Of a stretch of DNA of 64,000 nucleotides, positions 26,391 to 36,637 are shown piece after piece. The stretch covers positions 1 through 64,000 of the forward strand of contig NZ_JXLE01000011.1 of assembly GCF_001886265.1 (NCBI RefSeq), written 5' to 3'. Within the stretch, counting starts at the first letter, position 1, and each line of letters starts with the position of its first letter. This stretch comes from Enterococcus thailandicus. Lineage in GTDB: Bacteria > Bacillota > Bacilli > Lactobacillales > Enterococcaceae. Under the pieces are notes generated by a model. That model was not told the origin of the DNA and did no database searches. It worked only from the letters and a program-made list of their open reading frames with translations. The position numbers and the translations under genes were made by a program.

Positions 26391-27542
26391 ATGCAAAAAC
26401 GCGTCATTACATTGTTGATGATCATTGCGGGAGCAAGTCTAGGTATTTCTTTTTTACCAGCTGCTTGGCAAGCAATCGGCCAACAAACCAATGGCTGGCT
26501 GAACAATACGTTTACTAATAGCCTGTTAGGTGCACTTATTTTCTTTATTTTATCTCTGCTATTAGCAAAACATATTGCTGCTGTGCTGAAACAAGTAGAA
26601 GAAAAATTGAGTGAGATTAGTTTAACTTATTTATTGTTTGGAGCAATTGGTACAATTATTGGGTTAACTTTAGGGGTAATTATTTCAACTCCTCTTTACA
26701 ATATGGAAATTCCATTTGTAAATAGTGTTTTACCCATTCTATTGATGATCTTTTTAGGTTATTTTGGTATGAGAATGGGCACAACTCGAATTGATGAATG
26801 GAAGAAAATCTTTGCGCCACGAAACAAGAAAGTGGAACAAGAATTACCAAATCAGTTTGAAAGCCAGTTATTAGAACGTAAATCAGGCGATAATTTCCAC
26901 AAATATAAAATTTTAGATACGAGTGTTATCATTGACGGTCGAATTTATGATATTGCTAAAACAGGTTTCTTAGAAGGAACGTTAATGATTCCAAATTTTG
27001 TTTTATATGAATTGCAATACATCGCAGATTCTGGTGATAGTTTAAAACGAGTTCGTGGACGCCGCGGGCTAGATATTTTAAATGCTTTACAAAAAGAAGA
27101 AGGTATCTCTGTTGAAATGTATGATGGAGACTTTGAAGAAATCAGTGAGGTTGATAGTAAACTAATTAAATTAGCTAAACTGTTAGATGGCGTGATTGTT
27201 ACTAATGATTATAACTTGAATAAGGTCTCTGAGTTTCAAAATGTGCCAGTCTTAAACATCAATGCGTTAGCAAATGCAGTTAAGCCAGTTGTGATTCCTG
27301 GTGAGACAATGAATGTTTTAGTCGTAAAAGTCGGAACAGAGCGTCAGCAAGGTGTTGCTTACTTAGATGATGGAACAATGGTTGTCGTTGAAGATGGCCA
27401 GCATTATATGAATGAGCATCTTGAAGTTGTCGTAACTAGTGCGTTGCAAACAGCAGCTGGTCGAATGATTTTTGCTAAACCAGCGCATGCAGGTCGGGGT
27501 ATTGATAACAAAAAAAATTCTGAAACGAAGACAAAATCTTAA
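26391..27542 (+). CDS. yacL: PIN/TRAM-domain membrane protein YacL
   Basis: A 383-residue protein with four N-terminal membrane helices (to about 140), a PIN nuclease-like domain beginning ILDTSVIIDGRIYDI with further acidic residues (VIVTNDYNLNK), and a C-terminal TRAM domain. It is found after radA in many Firmicutes. The role is not well established; the fold suggests RNA cleavage or binding at the membrane. Confidence 0.9.
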   Translation: MQKRVITLLMIIAGASLGISFLPAAWQAIGQQTNGWLNNTFTNSLLGALIFFILSLLLAKHIAAVLKQVEEKLSEISLTYLLFGAIGTIIGLTLGVIISTPLYNMEIPFVNSVLPILLMIFLGYFGMRMGTTRIDEWKKIFAPRNKKVEQELPNQFESQLLERKSGDNFHKYKILDTSVIIDGRIYDIAKTGFLEGTLMIPNFVLYELQYIADSGDSLKRVRGRRGLDILNALQKEEGISVEMYDGDFEEISEVDSKLIKLAKLLDGVIVTNDYNLNKVSEFQNVPVLNINALANAVKPVVIPGETMNVLVVKVGTERQQGVAYLDDGTMVVVEDGQHYMNEHLEVVVTSALQTAAGRMIFAKPAHAGRGIDNKKNSETKTKS

Positions 27543-27556
27543 TTTCATAAATAAAA

Positions 27557-27596
27557 TGAGCCAACTGATGAGGAAATTCAATCGGTTGGCTTTACT
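27557..27596 (+). terminator. terminator after yacL
   Basis: AGCCAACTGAT pairs with ATCGGTTGGCT (one wobble), followed by a T-rich stretch. Confidence 0.65.
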
Positions 27597-27717
27597 ATTT
27601 GTACTAGAAAAGGTAAAATTTTGCTGAGTGACTTTAAATAAATAATGTTTTTAAGGTCAAAGCTGACGGATTTTTGCTGTTAGTCACATAAGTCTAGTTT
27701 GAAAGAAGAGGAAGAAA

Positions 27718-29178
27718 ATGACGAAAGTACGCGTACGCTATGCACCAAGTCCAACAGGGCATTTACATATTGGAAATGCACGAACTGCATTATTCAATTA
27801 TTTATTTGCTCGCCACAATGATGGAGAATTCATCATCCGTATTGAAGACACTGACCAAAAACGTAACATTGAAGATGGAGAAAAAAGTCAGTTAGAAAAT
27901 TTAGCTTGGTTAGGAATGGATTGGGACGAGTCTCCTGAAAATCCTGGAGAATATGGTCCTTATCGTCAATCTGAACGTAAAGAAATTTATCAACCACTGA
28001 TTGATCAATTACTTGCAAGCAATCGAGCTTACAAATGTTACTGTACAGAAGAAGAATTAGAAGCGGAACGTGAAGCACAACGCGCTCGTGGTGAAATGCC
28101 TCACTATGGTGGGAAATGTGCAAACTTAACGCCAGAAGAACAAGCTGAAAAAGAAGCTCAAGGGCTAGAGTCAGTTGTTCGTTTCCGTGTGCCACGAAAC
28201 ACAGAATATAAGTTCAACGATATGGTCAAAGGTGAAATTTCATTTGAATCAGATAATATCGGCGGAGACTTCGTCATTCAAAAACGTGATGGCATGCCAA
28301 CCTATAACTTTGCTGTAGCAGTGGATGATCACTTGATGAAAATTACTCATGTTTTGCGTGGAGATGACCATATTGCAAACACACCAAAACAATTAATGAT
28401 CTATGAAGCATTTGGTTGGACACCACCAACATTTGGTCACATGACACTGATTATTAACAGCGAAACTGGTAAAAAATTAAGTAAACGCGATGAATCAATC
28501 CTTCAATTTATCGAACAATATCGTGAATTAGGTTATTTACCTGATGCAATGTTTAACTTTATTGCATTGCTTGGTTGGTCACCAGTAGGCGAAGAAGAAG
28601 TCTTCAGTCAAGAAGAATTAGTGAAAATGTTTGATCCAGAACGTTTGAGCAAATCACCTGCAGCATTTGATGCGAAAAAATTACAATGGGTAAACAACCA
28701 TTACATGAAAGAAATGGATTTAGCTGAATTAACAGATATGTGTTTACCATATTTGATTGCAGATGGCCGAGTTGAAGAAAATCCTGATGAAAAAACAATT
28801 GAATGGGTGAAAAAAATTGTTCAATTATATCAACCACAAATGAGCTATGCTGCGGAAATCGTTGAAGTGTCAGAGTTATTCTTTAATGAACATCCAGTTT
28901 TAAATGATGCGGCAAAAGAAGTATTAGCTGGTGAAACAGTTCCAGCTGTTTTGACAGCATTTAAAGCACAGCTAGAAGAAATGGAAGTTGTTGATGCTCC
29001 AACAGTTAAAGCAGCTATCAAAGCTGTACAAAAAGAAACTGGTGTTAAGGGCAAAAACTTATTCATGCCAATTCGTGTTGCTGTTTCAGGACAAATGCAT
29101 GGTCCTGAATTACCAGACACAGTTGAATTATTAGGCCGTGAAAAAGCACTTGCTCATTTAAACCAAGTAATAAAATAA
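27718..29178 (+). CDS. gltX: glutamyl-tRNA synthetase
   Basis: A 486-residue class I synthetase that charges tRNA-Glu (and, where GatCAB is used, tRNA-Gln). The HIGH motif is [11 protein letters not shown] near the N-terminus and the KMSKS motif is KLSKRDES. The catalytic, stem-contact and anticodon-binding domains are all present. GAGGAAG lies before the ATG. The T-box leader of cysE begins directly after it. Confidence 0.97.
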   Translation: MTKVRVRYAPSPTGHLHIGNARTALFNYLFARHNDGEFIIRIEDTDQKRNIEDGEKSQLENLAWLGMDWDESPENPGEYGPYRQSERKEIYQPLIDQLLASNRAYKCYCTEEELEAEREAQRARGEMPHYGGKCANLTPEEQAEKEAQGLESVVRFRVPRNTEYKFNDMVKGEISFESDNIGGDFVIQKRDGMPTYNFAVAVDDHLMKITHVLRGDDHIANTPKQLMIYEAFGWTPPTFGHMTLIINSETGKKLSKRDESILQFIEQYRELGYLPDAMFNFIALLGWSPVGEEEVFSQEELVKMFDPERLSKSPAAFDAKKLQWVNNHYMKEMDLAELTDMCLPYLIADGRVEENPDEKTIEWVKKIVQLYQPQMSYAAEIVEVSELFFNEHPVLNDAAKEVLAGETVPAVLTAFKAQLEEMEVVDAPTVKAAIKAVQKETGVKGKNLFMPIRVAVSGQMHGPELPDTVELLGREKALAHLNQVIK

Positions 29179-29194
29179 ACACGAAGAACAGAAG

Positions 29195-29425
29195 AAGTAA
29201 GCAACTAGTTTGTTTTTAGAGAGGCGACGGAAGGTGAAAGTCGTTACAAAGTAGGTGTTGAAATGCCTCTGGGAGTGGTTTTAGCGAACACAAGTAGCTA
29301 AAAACGGGTAGCAGACGTTATTTTGCTTCGAGGTAATCTGTTTTGATTATGAAAAAAAGTGGAACCACGCCATTAGCGTCTTTTATTTAAGGAAACTTAT
29401 TTAAAAGACGCTTTTTATTTATAGT
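29195..29425 (+). promoter_or_regulatory. T-box riboswitch, Cys specifier, upstream of cysE-cysS
   Basis: Stem I closes by AGAGGC (29219) with GCCTCT (29265). The specifier loop reads GAA-A-TGC, giving the Cys codon TGC at 29264-29266 in the same context as GAA-A-GGC of B. subtilis glyQS. The T-box AAAGTGGAACCACG (29356-29369) has the TGGA bulge that pairs with discriminator U73, as tRNA-Cys has. The terminator AGCGTCTTTTATTTAA/TTAAAAGACGCT with T5 follows. Uncharged tRNA-Cys should allow read-through. Confidence 0.92.
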
Positions 29426-29465
29426 TTTGGTTACATAAATCTGTTATGGAAAGGAGTGAAGGTGA

Positions 29466-30002
29466 ATGAATTGGTTTACGCGAATAATTACTGCTACGAA
29501 AAAAAATGATCCTGCTGTACGTTCGACTTTAGAAATTGTTCTAACATATCCAGGATTCCATGCGTTACTTTGGCATCGTCTTTCTCATTTCTTATACCAA
29601 CATCGTTTGTATTTATTAGCTAAAATCATTGCCCAATTCTGGCGCTTTTTAACTGGGATTGAAATACATCCTGGCGCACAAATTGGTAAAGGTGTCTTTA
29701 TTGATCATGGAATGGGCGTAGTGATTGGAGAAACGGCAGAAATTGAAGATGATGTGGTCTTGTTCCATGGTGTGACTTTAGGCGGGACAGGCAAACAAAC
29801 AGGTAAACGACATCCTACAGTTAAACAGGGCGCGTTGCTCTCTGCAAATGTACAGATTTTAGGTCCAGTGACAATTGGTCGGCATGCAAAAGTCGGAGCA
29901 GGGGCAGTGGTACTTAATGATATACCAGATGATGCTACAGCAGTTGGTATTCCGGCAAAAGTTGTTCGGATTAAAGGTGAAAAGATAAGGAGAACAGAAT
30001 GA
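29466..30002 (+). CDS. cysE: serine O-acetyltransferase
   Basis: The 178-residue enzyme makes O-acetylserine from serine and acetyl-CoA, committing to cysteine synthesis. It has the left-handed beta-helix hexapeptide repeats ([22 protein letters not shown]...) and the loop HRLSHFLY. It is the short form lacking most of the N-terminal helical domain of E. coli CysE. GGAGTGAAGG precedes the ATG. It overlaps cysS by ATGA and sits under the Cys T-box. Confidence 0.95.
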   Translation: MNWFTRIITATKKNDPAVRSTLEIVLTYPGFHALLWHRLSHFLYQHRLYLLAKIIAQFWRFLTGIEIHPGAQIGKGVFIDHGMGVVIGETAEIEDDVVLFHGVTLGGTGKQTGKRHPTVKQGALLSANVQILGPVTIGRHAKVGAGAVVLNDIPDDATAVGIPAKVVRIKGEKIRRTE

Positions 30003-31411
30003 TAAAAATATATAATACGCTTACTCGAGAGAAAGAAAAATTTGTTCCTATTGTAGAAGGTCAGGTTGGAATGTATGTTTGTGGGCCAACCGTTTATAAC
30101 TATATCCATATTGGAAATGCGCGGAGTACCATTGCATTTGATACAATTCGTCGTTATTTTGAATATCGCGGCTATCAAGTGAAATATGTTTCGAACTTTA
30201 CAGATGTGGATGATAAAATCATCCGCGCAGCAAAAGATTTAGGGATCACAGCACCAGAAGTTGCGGATCGCTTTATCCAAGCATTTGAGGAAGATACTAA
30301 GGCGTTAAACGTGGAACCAGCAACCTTACATCCAAGAGTAATGGATCATATGCCAGACATTTTATCGTTTATCCAAGTACTGATTGAAAAAGGCTATGCG
30401 TATGAAGCGCAAGGTGATGTTTATTATCGGACACGTCGTTTCAAGGATTATGGTCAGTTGAGCGATCAGTCAATTGATGAGCTTGAAATTGGTGCGAGTC
30501 AACGAACGGGTGAAGAACAACAGCTGAAAGAAGATCCATTGGATTTTGCTTTATGGAAAAATGCCAAACCGGGAGAAATTTTTTGGGAGTCGCCATGGGG
30601 AAATGGTCGTCCAGGCTGGCATATTGAATGCTCTGTTATGGCTACAAAACACTTGGGTGAAACAATTGATATTCATGGTGGTGGACAGGATTTAGAGTTT
30701 CCTCATCATGAGAATGAAATTGCCCAAAGTGAGGCCAAAACGGGACAAAAATTTGCAAATTATTGGATGCACAATGGTTATGTAACGATTGGCGAAGAAG
30801 ATCAAAAAATGAGTAAGTCTCTTGGTAATTTCATTACTGTCCATGAAATGATTCAAACAGTGGATCCACAAGTTTTACGTTTCTTCATGGCAACAACGCA
30901 ATATCGCCGACCAATTCGTTATAGTGAGGCAACGATAAAGGAAGCGGCAACAAATCTACAACGCTTAAAAAATACGTATGATAACGTTCAATTTCGTAAA
31001 GATAGTGCTGCTAGTTCATTGACAGATGATAGTGACAAAATGGCAGAATTAACTGAGTTAGAAACGCGCTTCATTCAAGAAATGGATGATGATTTCAACG
31101 CAGCAAATGGAATCACAGTTGTTTATGAGCTTGCAAAATGGTTAAATACTTATTTGGAACAAGAACAAGTTTCCCTACCAGTTTTAGACCAAGCAATAAC
31201 TTTATATGCGCAATGGTTAGCGATTTTTGGAATTTTCTTTACTTCCGAAGCGTTACTAGATGAAGACATTGAACAATTGATTGAGGAAAGAAACCAAGCA
31301 CGCCAAGCGAAAAATTTCGCGCGTAGTGATGAGATTCGGGACTTATTTAAAGAAAAAGGGATCATCCTGGAAGATACACCGCAAGGAACCCGTTGGAGAA
31401 GAGAAGTATGA
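29999..31411 (+). CDS. cysS: cysteinyl-tRNA synthetase
   Basis: A 470-residue class I synthetase. The motif [16 protein letters not shown] carries the HIGH signature and the first zinc Cys, GWHIECSVM supplies a second, [20 protein letters not shown] the zinc His/Glu ligands, and KMSKSLGN is the KMSKS loop. It is coupled to cysE by ATGA and to mrnC downstream, so the Cys T-box controls cysteine synthesis and charging together with RNA processing genes. Confidence 0.97.
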   Translation: MIKIYNTLTREKEKFVPIVEGQVGMYVCGPTVYNYIHIGNARSTIAFDTIRRYFEYRGYQVKYVSNFTDVDDKIIRAAKDLGITAPEVADRFIQAFEEDTKALNVEPATLHPRVMDHMPDILSFIQVLIEKGYAYEAQGDVYYRTRRFKDYGQLSDQSIDELEIGASQRTGEEQQLKEDPLDFALWKNAKPGEIFWESPWGNGRPGWHIECSVMATKHLGETIDIHGGGQDLEFPHHENEIAQSEAKTGQKFANYWMHNGYVTIGEEDQKMSKSLGNFITVHEMIQTVDPQVLRFFMATTQYRRPIRYSEATIKEAATNLQRLKNTYDNVQFRKDSAASSLTDDSDKMAELTELETRFIQEMDDDFNAANGITVVYELAKWLNTYLEQEQVSLPVLDQAITLYAQWLAIFGIFFTSEALLDEDIEQLIEERNQARQAKNFARSDEIRDLFKEKGIILEDTPQGTRWRREV

Positions 31412-31803
31412 GAGATTACACGCAGCTAAATGGTTTAGCTCTTGCATACGTTGGTGATGCAATTTATGAGATTTATATTCGAGACTACTTGATTGATCAA
31501 GGACAAACCAAACCAAATAAATTACACCATACGGCAACAAATTATGTATCTGCTAAAGCACAAGCTTATTTGATTCAAAAAATGTTAGAAGAAAATATTT
31601 TAACAGAAACAGAAGATATTTATTATCGTCGCGGTAGAAATGCCAAAAGTCATACAGGTGCTAAAAATGCAGACATCACGACTTATCGAATTGCTACAGG
31701 CTTCGAAGCGTTGATGGGGTATTTACATCTAACAAAGCAAACCGAACGAATGGAAGAATTGATTGAATGGTGTATTCAGAAAATAGGTGAAAAAAATGGA
31801 TAG
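31408..31803 (+). CDS. mrnC: Mini-ribonuclease III
   Basis: A 131-residue RNase III domain without a dsRNA-binding domain, which matures 23S rRNA ends in Firmicutes. The signature is [18 protein letters not shown] with the catalytic Asp; [29 protein letters not shown] holds the second acidic cluster. ATG 31408 overlaps the cysS stop (ATGA). An in-frame TTG at 31393 is less likely. Confidence 0.94.
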   Translation: MRDYTQLNGLALAYVGDAIYEIYIRDYLIDQGQTKPNKLHHTATNYVSAKAQAYLIQKMLEENILTETEDIYYRRGRNAKSHTGAKNADITTYRIATGFEALMGYLHLTKQTERMEELIEWCIQKIGEKNG

Positions 31804-32653
31804 AAAAAATAATTTTAAAAATAAAAAACGACATACTAACGACTGGAGCAAGCAATCAAAAACATCTCAAAAAAGAACAAAGCAAGAATCAAATCATACG
31901 CAAGAAAAAGACGAATCAATTGAAGATAATTTTGTCTTTGGTCATCATGCTGCTGTGGAAGCACTTCAACAAGGACGAGGAAATAAATTGTTTCTCCAAG
32001 AAGACGCTCATGGCGAGAAGGTAGATGAGTTAAAAATAATTGCTCGTGACCAAGCAGTTCCCGTGAAATGGGTTCCTAAACAAAAATTGGATACATTAAG
32101 TGATCGAGGTGTACACCAAGGTGTGGTGTTGGCTATCACACCTTACGAATACTTATCGTTAGAACAGTTGCTTGAACAAACAAAAACAAAAAAAGAAAAT
32201 CCTTTCTTTTTGATTTTAGATAGTCTAGAAGATCCTCACAATTTTGGCTCGATTTTGCGAACAGCTGATGCAAGTGGTGTGGACGGCGTAATTATCCCTA
32301 AGCATCGCGCAGTAGGAATCACACCAATCGTTACCAAAACGTCTACTGGAGCAGTTGAGCATGTGCCGGTAGCAAGAGTAACTAATTTGATTCAAGCAGC
32401 TCAGCAACTAAAAGAAGCTGGTTTTTGGATTTTTGGAACAGACATGTCTGGAACGAATTTTCAGAATTGGAATGCAAAAGGTTCAATTGCATTAGTAATT
32501 GGTAATGAAGGGCGCGGTATGAGTCAAGGATTGAAAAAAGAAATGGATGAATTATTGACAATCCCGATGGTAGGGCATGTTCAAAGCCTGAATGCAAGTG
32601 TTGCAGCAGGTCTGTTGATGTATCAGGCGTTTTCCCAACGACAGGGGGAGTAA
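31796..32653 (+). CDS. rlmB: 23S rRNA (guanosine-2'-O-)-methyltransferase RlmB/TrmH family
   Basis: A 285-residue SPOUT methyltransferase. It has a basic N-terminal tail (about 40 residues rich in Lys, Asn and Gln), a substrate-binding domain starting [12 protein letters not shown], and SPOUT motifs [26 protein letters not shown] and [26 protein letters not shown] is 6 nt before ATG 31796, favouring it over GTG 31787. It overlaps mrnC. Confidence 0.92.
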   Translation: MDRKNNFKNKKRHTNDWSKQSKTSQKRTKQESNHTQEKDESIEDNFVFGHHAAVEALQQGRGNKLFLQEDAHGEKVDELKIIARDQAVPVKWVPKQKLDTLSDRGVHQGVVLAITPYEYLSLEQLLEQTKTKKENPFFLILDSLEDPHNFGSILRTADASGVDGVIIPKHRAVGITPIVTKTSTGAVEHVPVARVTNLIQAAQQLKEAGFWIFGTDMSGTNFQNWNAKGSIALVIGNEGRGMSQGLKKEMDELLTIPMVGHVQSLNASVAAGLLMYQAFSQRQGE

Positions 32654-32657
32654 GCTG

Positions 32658-33188
32658 ATGAAGAAACAGTTATTGATTGTCGATGGTTACAATATGATTG
32701 GTTCTTGGCCAGAGCTTGTTTTGTTAAAGAAGCAAGACAAAATGGCTGATGCACGTGAAGCCTTGCTTCATCGGTTGTCTAATTATGCAAAATTTGAAGG
32801 AATTGAAGTAATTGTGGTTTTCGATGCGCAGCTGGTTCCTGGAATTCAACAAAACTATAAAAAATATCAGCTAGAAGTTGTATTCACCAAAGAAGATGAA
32901 ACAGCAGATAGTTATATTGAGCGAGTAGCGGGTACGTTGAATGATCGATTGACACAAGTAACAGTTGCTACAAGTGATTTGGCGGAACAATGGGTAGTGT
33001 TTTCACAAGGAGCCTTACGAACTTCTGCGTATGAGTTGTATAAAACAATCAAAAAAACAGAAGAAACAATAGCCCAAGAGAATATAAATATGCGTTTTAT
33101 TGATTTTCGACGTAATTCTCCTTGGAATGATGAACAATTGCATAAATTGTCTAAAAAGTTAGACGATTTAATGAAAAAGGACAGATAA
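32658..33188 (+). CDS. rae1: NYN-domain ribosome-associated endoribonuclease (YacP/Rae1)
   Basis: A 176-residue PIN-like NYN nuclease. LLIVDGYNMIGSWPEL holds the first acidic residue, VVFDAQLV the second and FTKEDETADSYIERV the third. B. subtilis Rae1 (YacP) cuts mRNA in the ribosomal A site. It follows rlmB closely, the conserved Firmicute order mrnC-rlmB-yacP. Confidence 0.9.
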   Translation: MKKQLLIVDGYNMIGSWPELVLLKKQDKMADAREALLHRLSNYAKFEGIEVIVVFDAQLVPGIQQNYKKYQLEVVFTKEDETADSYIERVAGTLNDRLTQVTVATSDLAEQWVVFSQGALRTSAYELYKTIKKTEETIAQENINMRFIDFRRNSPWNDEQLHKLSKKLDDLMKKDR

Positions 33189-33263
33189 CCACGTTATCAG
33201 ATTAAATAACACGATTTTTGATGCTAATATTCCTCCATAATAGAGATTATGGAGGATTTATTT

Positions 33264-33845
33264 ATGCCTGAGGAGTTATTACGTGCTGCACGCAATGGTG
33301 ATGAAGAAGCATTTTCTACCCTTTATCAGAAATATTATCCACTTTTATTACGCTTAAAAAATAGTTATTATGTGCGGAATTTTATGAATGAAGATTGGGA
33401 GCAAGAAGCACGTGTTGCGTTATATCAAGCATTAAAAACCTATGAAAATAACAAAGGAGTTAGTTTCGGTAGTTATTACAAAAGCGTTATTACTAACCAA
33501 ATTTATTCGTTATTAAGGAAACAAAACGCATTAAAACGCAGAGATCAAAAAGACGAAGTTTCTATGGAACAGAAAATGGAATCTGAAGGACCAGATTTCT
33601 TAGCAGAAGTGACAACTCAAGAACCTGTAGCAGTCCAACAACTGCTGTTGAATGAAGCAATTGAAACATGTGAAATCCATTTTTCAAAAAGAGAAGCGCA
33701 AATTTTTCATCATTACATGCAAGGAAGTGATTTTTCCTACATCGCAAAAGATTTATCAATGGATATTCAGCAAGTAATGAGTGGATACAGTCGTGTAAAA
33801 CAGAAAATCAAGAAGCATTTGAAAGCGTACAGTGAAGAATGCTAG
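33264..33845 (+). CDS. sigma-70 family RNA polymerase sigma factor (SigH-like)
   Basis: A 193-residue sigma factor with region 2 (LYQKYYPLLLRLKNSYYV...EDWEQEARVALYQALKTYENNKGVSFGSYY) and region 4 (CEIHFSKREAQIFHHYMQGSDFSYIAKDLSMDIQQVMSGYSRVKQKI). Position after yacP matches sigH in Bacillus and the SigH/ComX-like factors of lactic acid bacteria. GGAGG lies 8 nt before ATG 33264; the earlier ATG at 33249 has none. The regulon, possibly competence genes, is not evident here. Confidence 0.85.
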   Translation: MPEELLRAARNGDEEAFSTLYQKYYPLLLRLKNSYYVRNFMNEDWEQEARVALYQALKTYENNKGVSFGSYYKSVITNQIYSLLRKQNALKRRDQKDEVSMEQKMESEGPDFLAEVTTQEPVAVQQLLLNEAIETCEIHFSKREAQIFHHYMQGSDFSYIAKDLSMDIQQVMSGYSRVKQKIKKHLKAYSEEC

Positions 33846-33904
33846 TTAACATTCTTGTTTCAACTGTTTTTTTTTATTGCATTTCTTTTTTTTATATGGT
33901 AGAC

Positions 33905-33933
33905 TTGAAAAGTTTTGGACTATCTGTTATAAT
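33905..33933 (+). promoter_or_regulatory. strong veg promoter
   Basis: TTGAAA (33905-33910), 17 bp and TATAAT (33928-33933) form a near-consensus vegetative promoter 20 bp before the veg start codon. Confidence 0.85.
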
Positions 33934-33952
33934 CGATAACGAGGTGAACTGT

Positions 33953-34198
33953 ATGCCAACAACTTTAGCTACAATCAAGAAAGATTTAGAAGGTCGTATC
34001 GGCAGCCAAATCATGTTGGTTGCTCAGACAGGAAGAAAGCGTCAAACAGAACGCCGCGGCGTTTTAACAGAAACCTATCCTTCAGTATTTGTCGTTGACT
34101 TAGATCCTGAAGAAAACTCTTTTGAACGAGTGTCTTACAGCTACTCTGATGTATTAACTCGTACAGTAGAGATTGAATTTTTAACAGAAGCAGTTTAA
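33953..34198 (+). CDS. veg: Veg-family protein
   Basis: An 81-residue Sm-like beta protein. The typical ATIKKDLEGRIGSQIMLVAQTGRKRQTERRGVL start and FERVSYSYSDVLTRTVEI end are present. Veg of B. subtilis is strongly expressed and affects biofilm matrix genes. The frame is open upstream to 33839, but AGGTG and the strong promoter place the start at ATG 33953. Nearby core position supports it. Confidence 0.92.
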   Translation: MPTTLATIKKDLEGRIGSQIMLVAQTGRKRQTERRGVLTETYPSVFVVDLDPEENSFERVSYSYSDVLTRTVEIEFLTEAV

Positions 34199-34284
34199 AA
34201 GCTGACGGGCCTTATGTGGTTCGTTTGCTTTTTTATTTTTGAACAAGTAATCTATAAAAAGAAAACTTGTTAGGAGGCTACTGA

Positions 34285-34716
34285 ATGAATTACCAAGTGA
34301 AAACATTTGATGAATTAACGACAAAAGAATTTTATATGCTAGTAAAAGAAAGAATTGCCGTTTTTGTGGTCGAACAAAATTGTCCATATCAAGAAGTGGA
34401 TGAAATCGATCCTGAGGCATTGCATACGTTTCTGACAGATGAGCAAGGAAATGTAGCAGCTTACACACGGATTTACAAAGAAGAAGATGCTGTTCATTTT
34501 GGTCGAGTCTTGGTAGCCAAGGAACATCGTCAATCGGGATTAGGTAAGCAAATTGTTCAACGGACGTTGGAAGTTATTGAACAAAAGTATCCAAATACGC
34601 CAATTATTATTGGTGCACAAGATTATCTACGTTCGTTTTACGAATCATTTGGTTTTAATGCCATTTCCGATGTTTATTTGGAAGATGATATTCCTCATAT
34701 TGATATGAAAAAATAA
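34285..34716 (+). CDS. ElaA-like GNAT acetyltransferase
   Basis: A 143-residue GNAT protein. KERIAVFVVEQNCPYQEVDEID is typical of the ElaA subfamily, FGRVLVAKEHRQSGLGKQIVQ is the acetyl-CoA loop and AQDYLRSFYESFGF the C-terminal signature. The substrate is unknown. TTAGGAGG precedes the ATG; it is monocistronic with a strong terminator. Confidence 0.88.
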   Translation: MNYQVKTFDELTTKEFYMLVKERIAVFVVEQNCPYQEVDEIDPEALHTFLTDEQGNVAAYTRIYKEEDAVHFGRVLVAKEHRQSGLGKQIVQRTLEVIEQKYPNTPIIIGAQDYLRSFYESFGFNAISDVYLEDDIPHIDMKK

Positions 34717-34757
34717 AAAAACTTGAAACAACAAAATTTGTTGTTTCAAGTTTTTTT
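34715..34757. terminator. bidirectional terminator
   Basis: AAAAAACTTGAAACAACAAA pairs perfectly with its complement around 34737-34756 and lies between convergent genes. Confidence 0.9.
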
Positions 34758-35217
34758 ATTTTGTGGTTGATTCGTCTTCTACTTTTGCTTGAAGTGTTGA
34801 ACGACCATTATCTTCAGCTACTTGTTGTGCCAGTAAATCACGAATGTCACTTAAGTATTGTTCAGCAGTTGGCTCATCAAGAACCTCTTCTTCTGTTTTA
34901 CGTAAATCTTTTGCACTGTTGGCTGCTTTGACCACTAAGAACAAAACAAAACCTGTAATTAAAAATGTAATAATAGCACTAACAACATTACCAAATGAAA
35001 AAGTTACGCCTTTGACAGGTGTGACATCTAATACAGACAATGCTCCGTCCAAATCAGAAGTACCAGTGACAAGAGCAACTATCCAACCAATTAATGGTGT
35101 AATCAATCCTTCTACGATTTGATTAACGATTCCCGTGAATGCACTCCCAATAACAACCCCAACAGCTAGGTCGAGCACGTCGCCACGCATAATAAACTCT
35201 TTAAATTCTTTAATCAT
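34756..35217 (-). CDS. mscL: large-conductance mechanosensitive channel
   Basis: A 153-residue pentameric channel that opens under osmotic downshock. It starts MIKEFKEFIMRGDVLDLAVGVVIGSAF, the hallmark gate helix, followed by a periplasmic loop, the second helix (VVSAIITFLITGFVLFLVVKA) and an acidic cytoplasmic tail. ATG 35217 is chosen for the family start and AGGGG upstream; the frame is open to 35280. Confidence 0.96.
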   Translation of the reverse strand: MIKEFKEFIMRGDVLDLAVGVVIGSAFTGIVNQIVEGLITPLIGWIVALVTGTSDLDGALSVLDVTPVKGVTFSFGNVVSAIITFLITGFVLFLVVKAANSAKDLRKTEEEVLDEPTAEQYLSDIRDLLAQQVAEDNGRSTLQAKVEDESTTK

Positions 35218-35368
35218 AAAACCCCTACTTTCTTTTTCCTTACCCTTAGTATATCTAAGAATAAAAAAATATAAAAACAATAAACGCTTTTGTTCGCGAA
35301 ATGCTTGAATATTAACCTTCTATGCTATACTAGAAACAACTGTAACGATAAAAGGAGCACAACGACTT

Positions 35369-36637
35369 ATGACGAATAAATTGGCGGAGGGCGTGAATTT
35401 ACATGTCCTGCAAACAAAAAAATATAAAACGATTCGAATCTTTATTCGATTTACAACACGTCTTGATCGAGCAGTCATTACGCAACGGTCATTACTGAGC
35501 AGTTTGTTAGAAACAAATAGCTTAAACTATCCAGATCAAACACAGCTTAGCGCGAAATTAGCTGAATTATATGGTGCAAGTTTTGGCTGGAATGTAAGCA
35601 AAAAAGGAAATTTGCATTGGCTGAACGCAGGCATCAGTTTTGTTAATGGTGATTATGTAAATGACTCAAAGATTCTGCTCCAAGTTGTTGACTTTTTGAA
35701 AGAGGTTATTTTTGCACCAAATATTGTGGCGGGGCAGTTCGATAATCAAACGTTTGATTTAGAAAAAAATAATCTGAAAACTTATTTAGAAAGTTTGGAC
35801 GAAGATAAACAAACATTAGCTTCATTAGCACTACAACGTCTTTACTTTGAGCAAACAGATGCTCAAAGAATCCCTAGTTTTGGAACAGTAAAAGACTTAA
35901 AAGAAATTACAGCAGAGTCACTTGCTACGTATTACCAGAAAGTCTTAGCGGAAGATCAAGTCGACATTTTTGTAATTGGAGATGTGAATGAGACGGAAGT
36001 TACTGAAGCAATTCAAACATTACCATTTACTGACCGCGAATTTGTACACCCAGAAATTTTTTATGCGCAACCACAATCAAATGTAATCAAAGAACGCCAA
36101 ATGCATGAATCTGTTGTACAAGCCAAGTTAAACTTAGCTTATCAAACCAATGTTTATTACAACCAACCTGAGCGTTTTTCATTAATGGTGTTCAATGGTT
36201 TGTTTGGTGGGTTTCCGCATTCAAAATTATTTATGAATGTGCGCGAAAAAGAAAGCTTGGCTTACTATGCTTCTAGCAGTGTGGACACGTTCCGTGGATT
36301 TATGACTGTTCAAACAGGCATTGATGGAAAAAATCGCGAAAAAGTTTTACATTTGATTCATAAACAATTAGAAAGTTTACGAAATGGAGAAATCACTGAC
36401 CTTGATTTAGCTCAAACAAAAGCAATGTTGAAAAATCAATACTTGCTATCACTTGATGCACCTCAAGCAGCGATTGAATCGACTTATTTAGATAACTGGC
36501 TACCAGAAACCAAATTAACAGATGACGAGTGGCTAGCTCGACTGGAAAGTATCACAATCAAAGATGTTCAAAAAATTGCAGATCAAGTAGAGCTTCAAGC
36601 AATTTTCTTTTTAGATGGAGGAAGCATGAATGAATAA
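35369..36637 (+). CDS. ymfF: M16-like peptidase subunit without zinc motif (YmfF-like)
   Basis: A 422-residue member of the insulinase/M16 family. The N-terminal domain lacks HxxEH; the equivalent stretch reads RSLLSSLLETNS. It probably forms a heterodimer with the active partner encoded next door, as mitochondrial processing peptidase subunits do. AAAGGAG lies before the ATG. It overlaps the next gene by 8 bp. Confidence 0.88.
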   Translation: MTNKLAEGVNLHVLQTKKYKTIRIFIRFTTRLDRAVITQRSLLSSLLETNSLNYPDQTQLSAKLAELYGASFGWNVSKKGNLHWLNAGISFVNGDYVNDSKILLQVVDFLKEVIFAPNIVAGQFDNQTFDLEKNNLKTYLESLDEDKQTLASLALQRLYFEQTDAQRIPSFGTVKDLKEITAESLATYYQKVLAEDQVDIFVIGDVNETEVTEAIQTLPFTDREFVHPEIFYAQPQSNVIKERQMHESVVQAKLNLAYQTNVYYNQPERFSLMVFNGLFGGFPHSKLFMNVREKESLAYYASSSVDTFRGFMTVQTGIDGKNREKVLHLIHKQLESLRNGEITDLDLAQTKAMLKNQYLLSLDAPQAAIESTYLDNWLPETKLTDDEWLARLESITIKDVQKIADQVELQAIFFLDGGSMNE

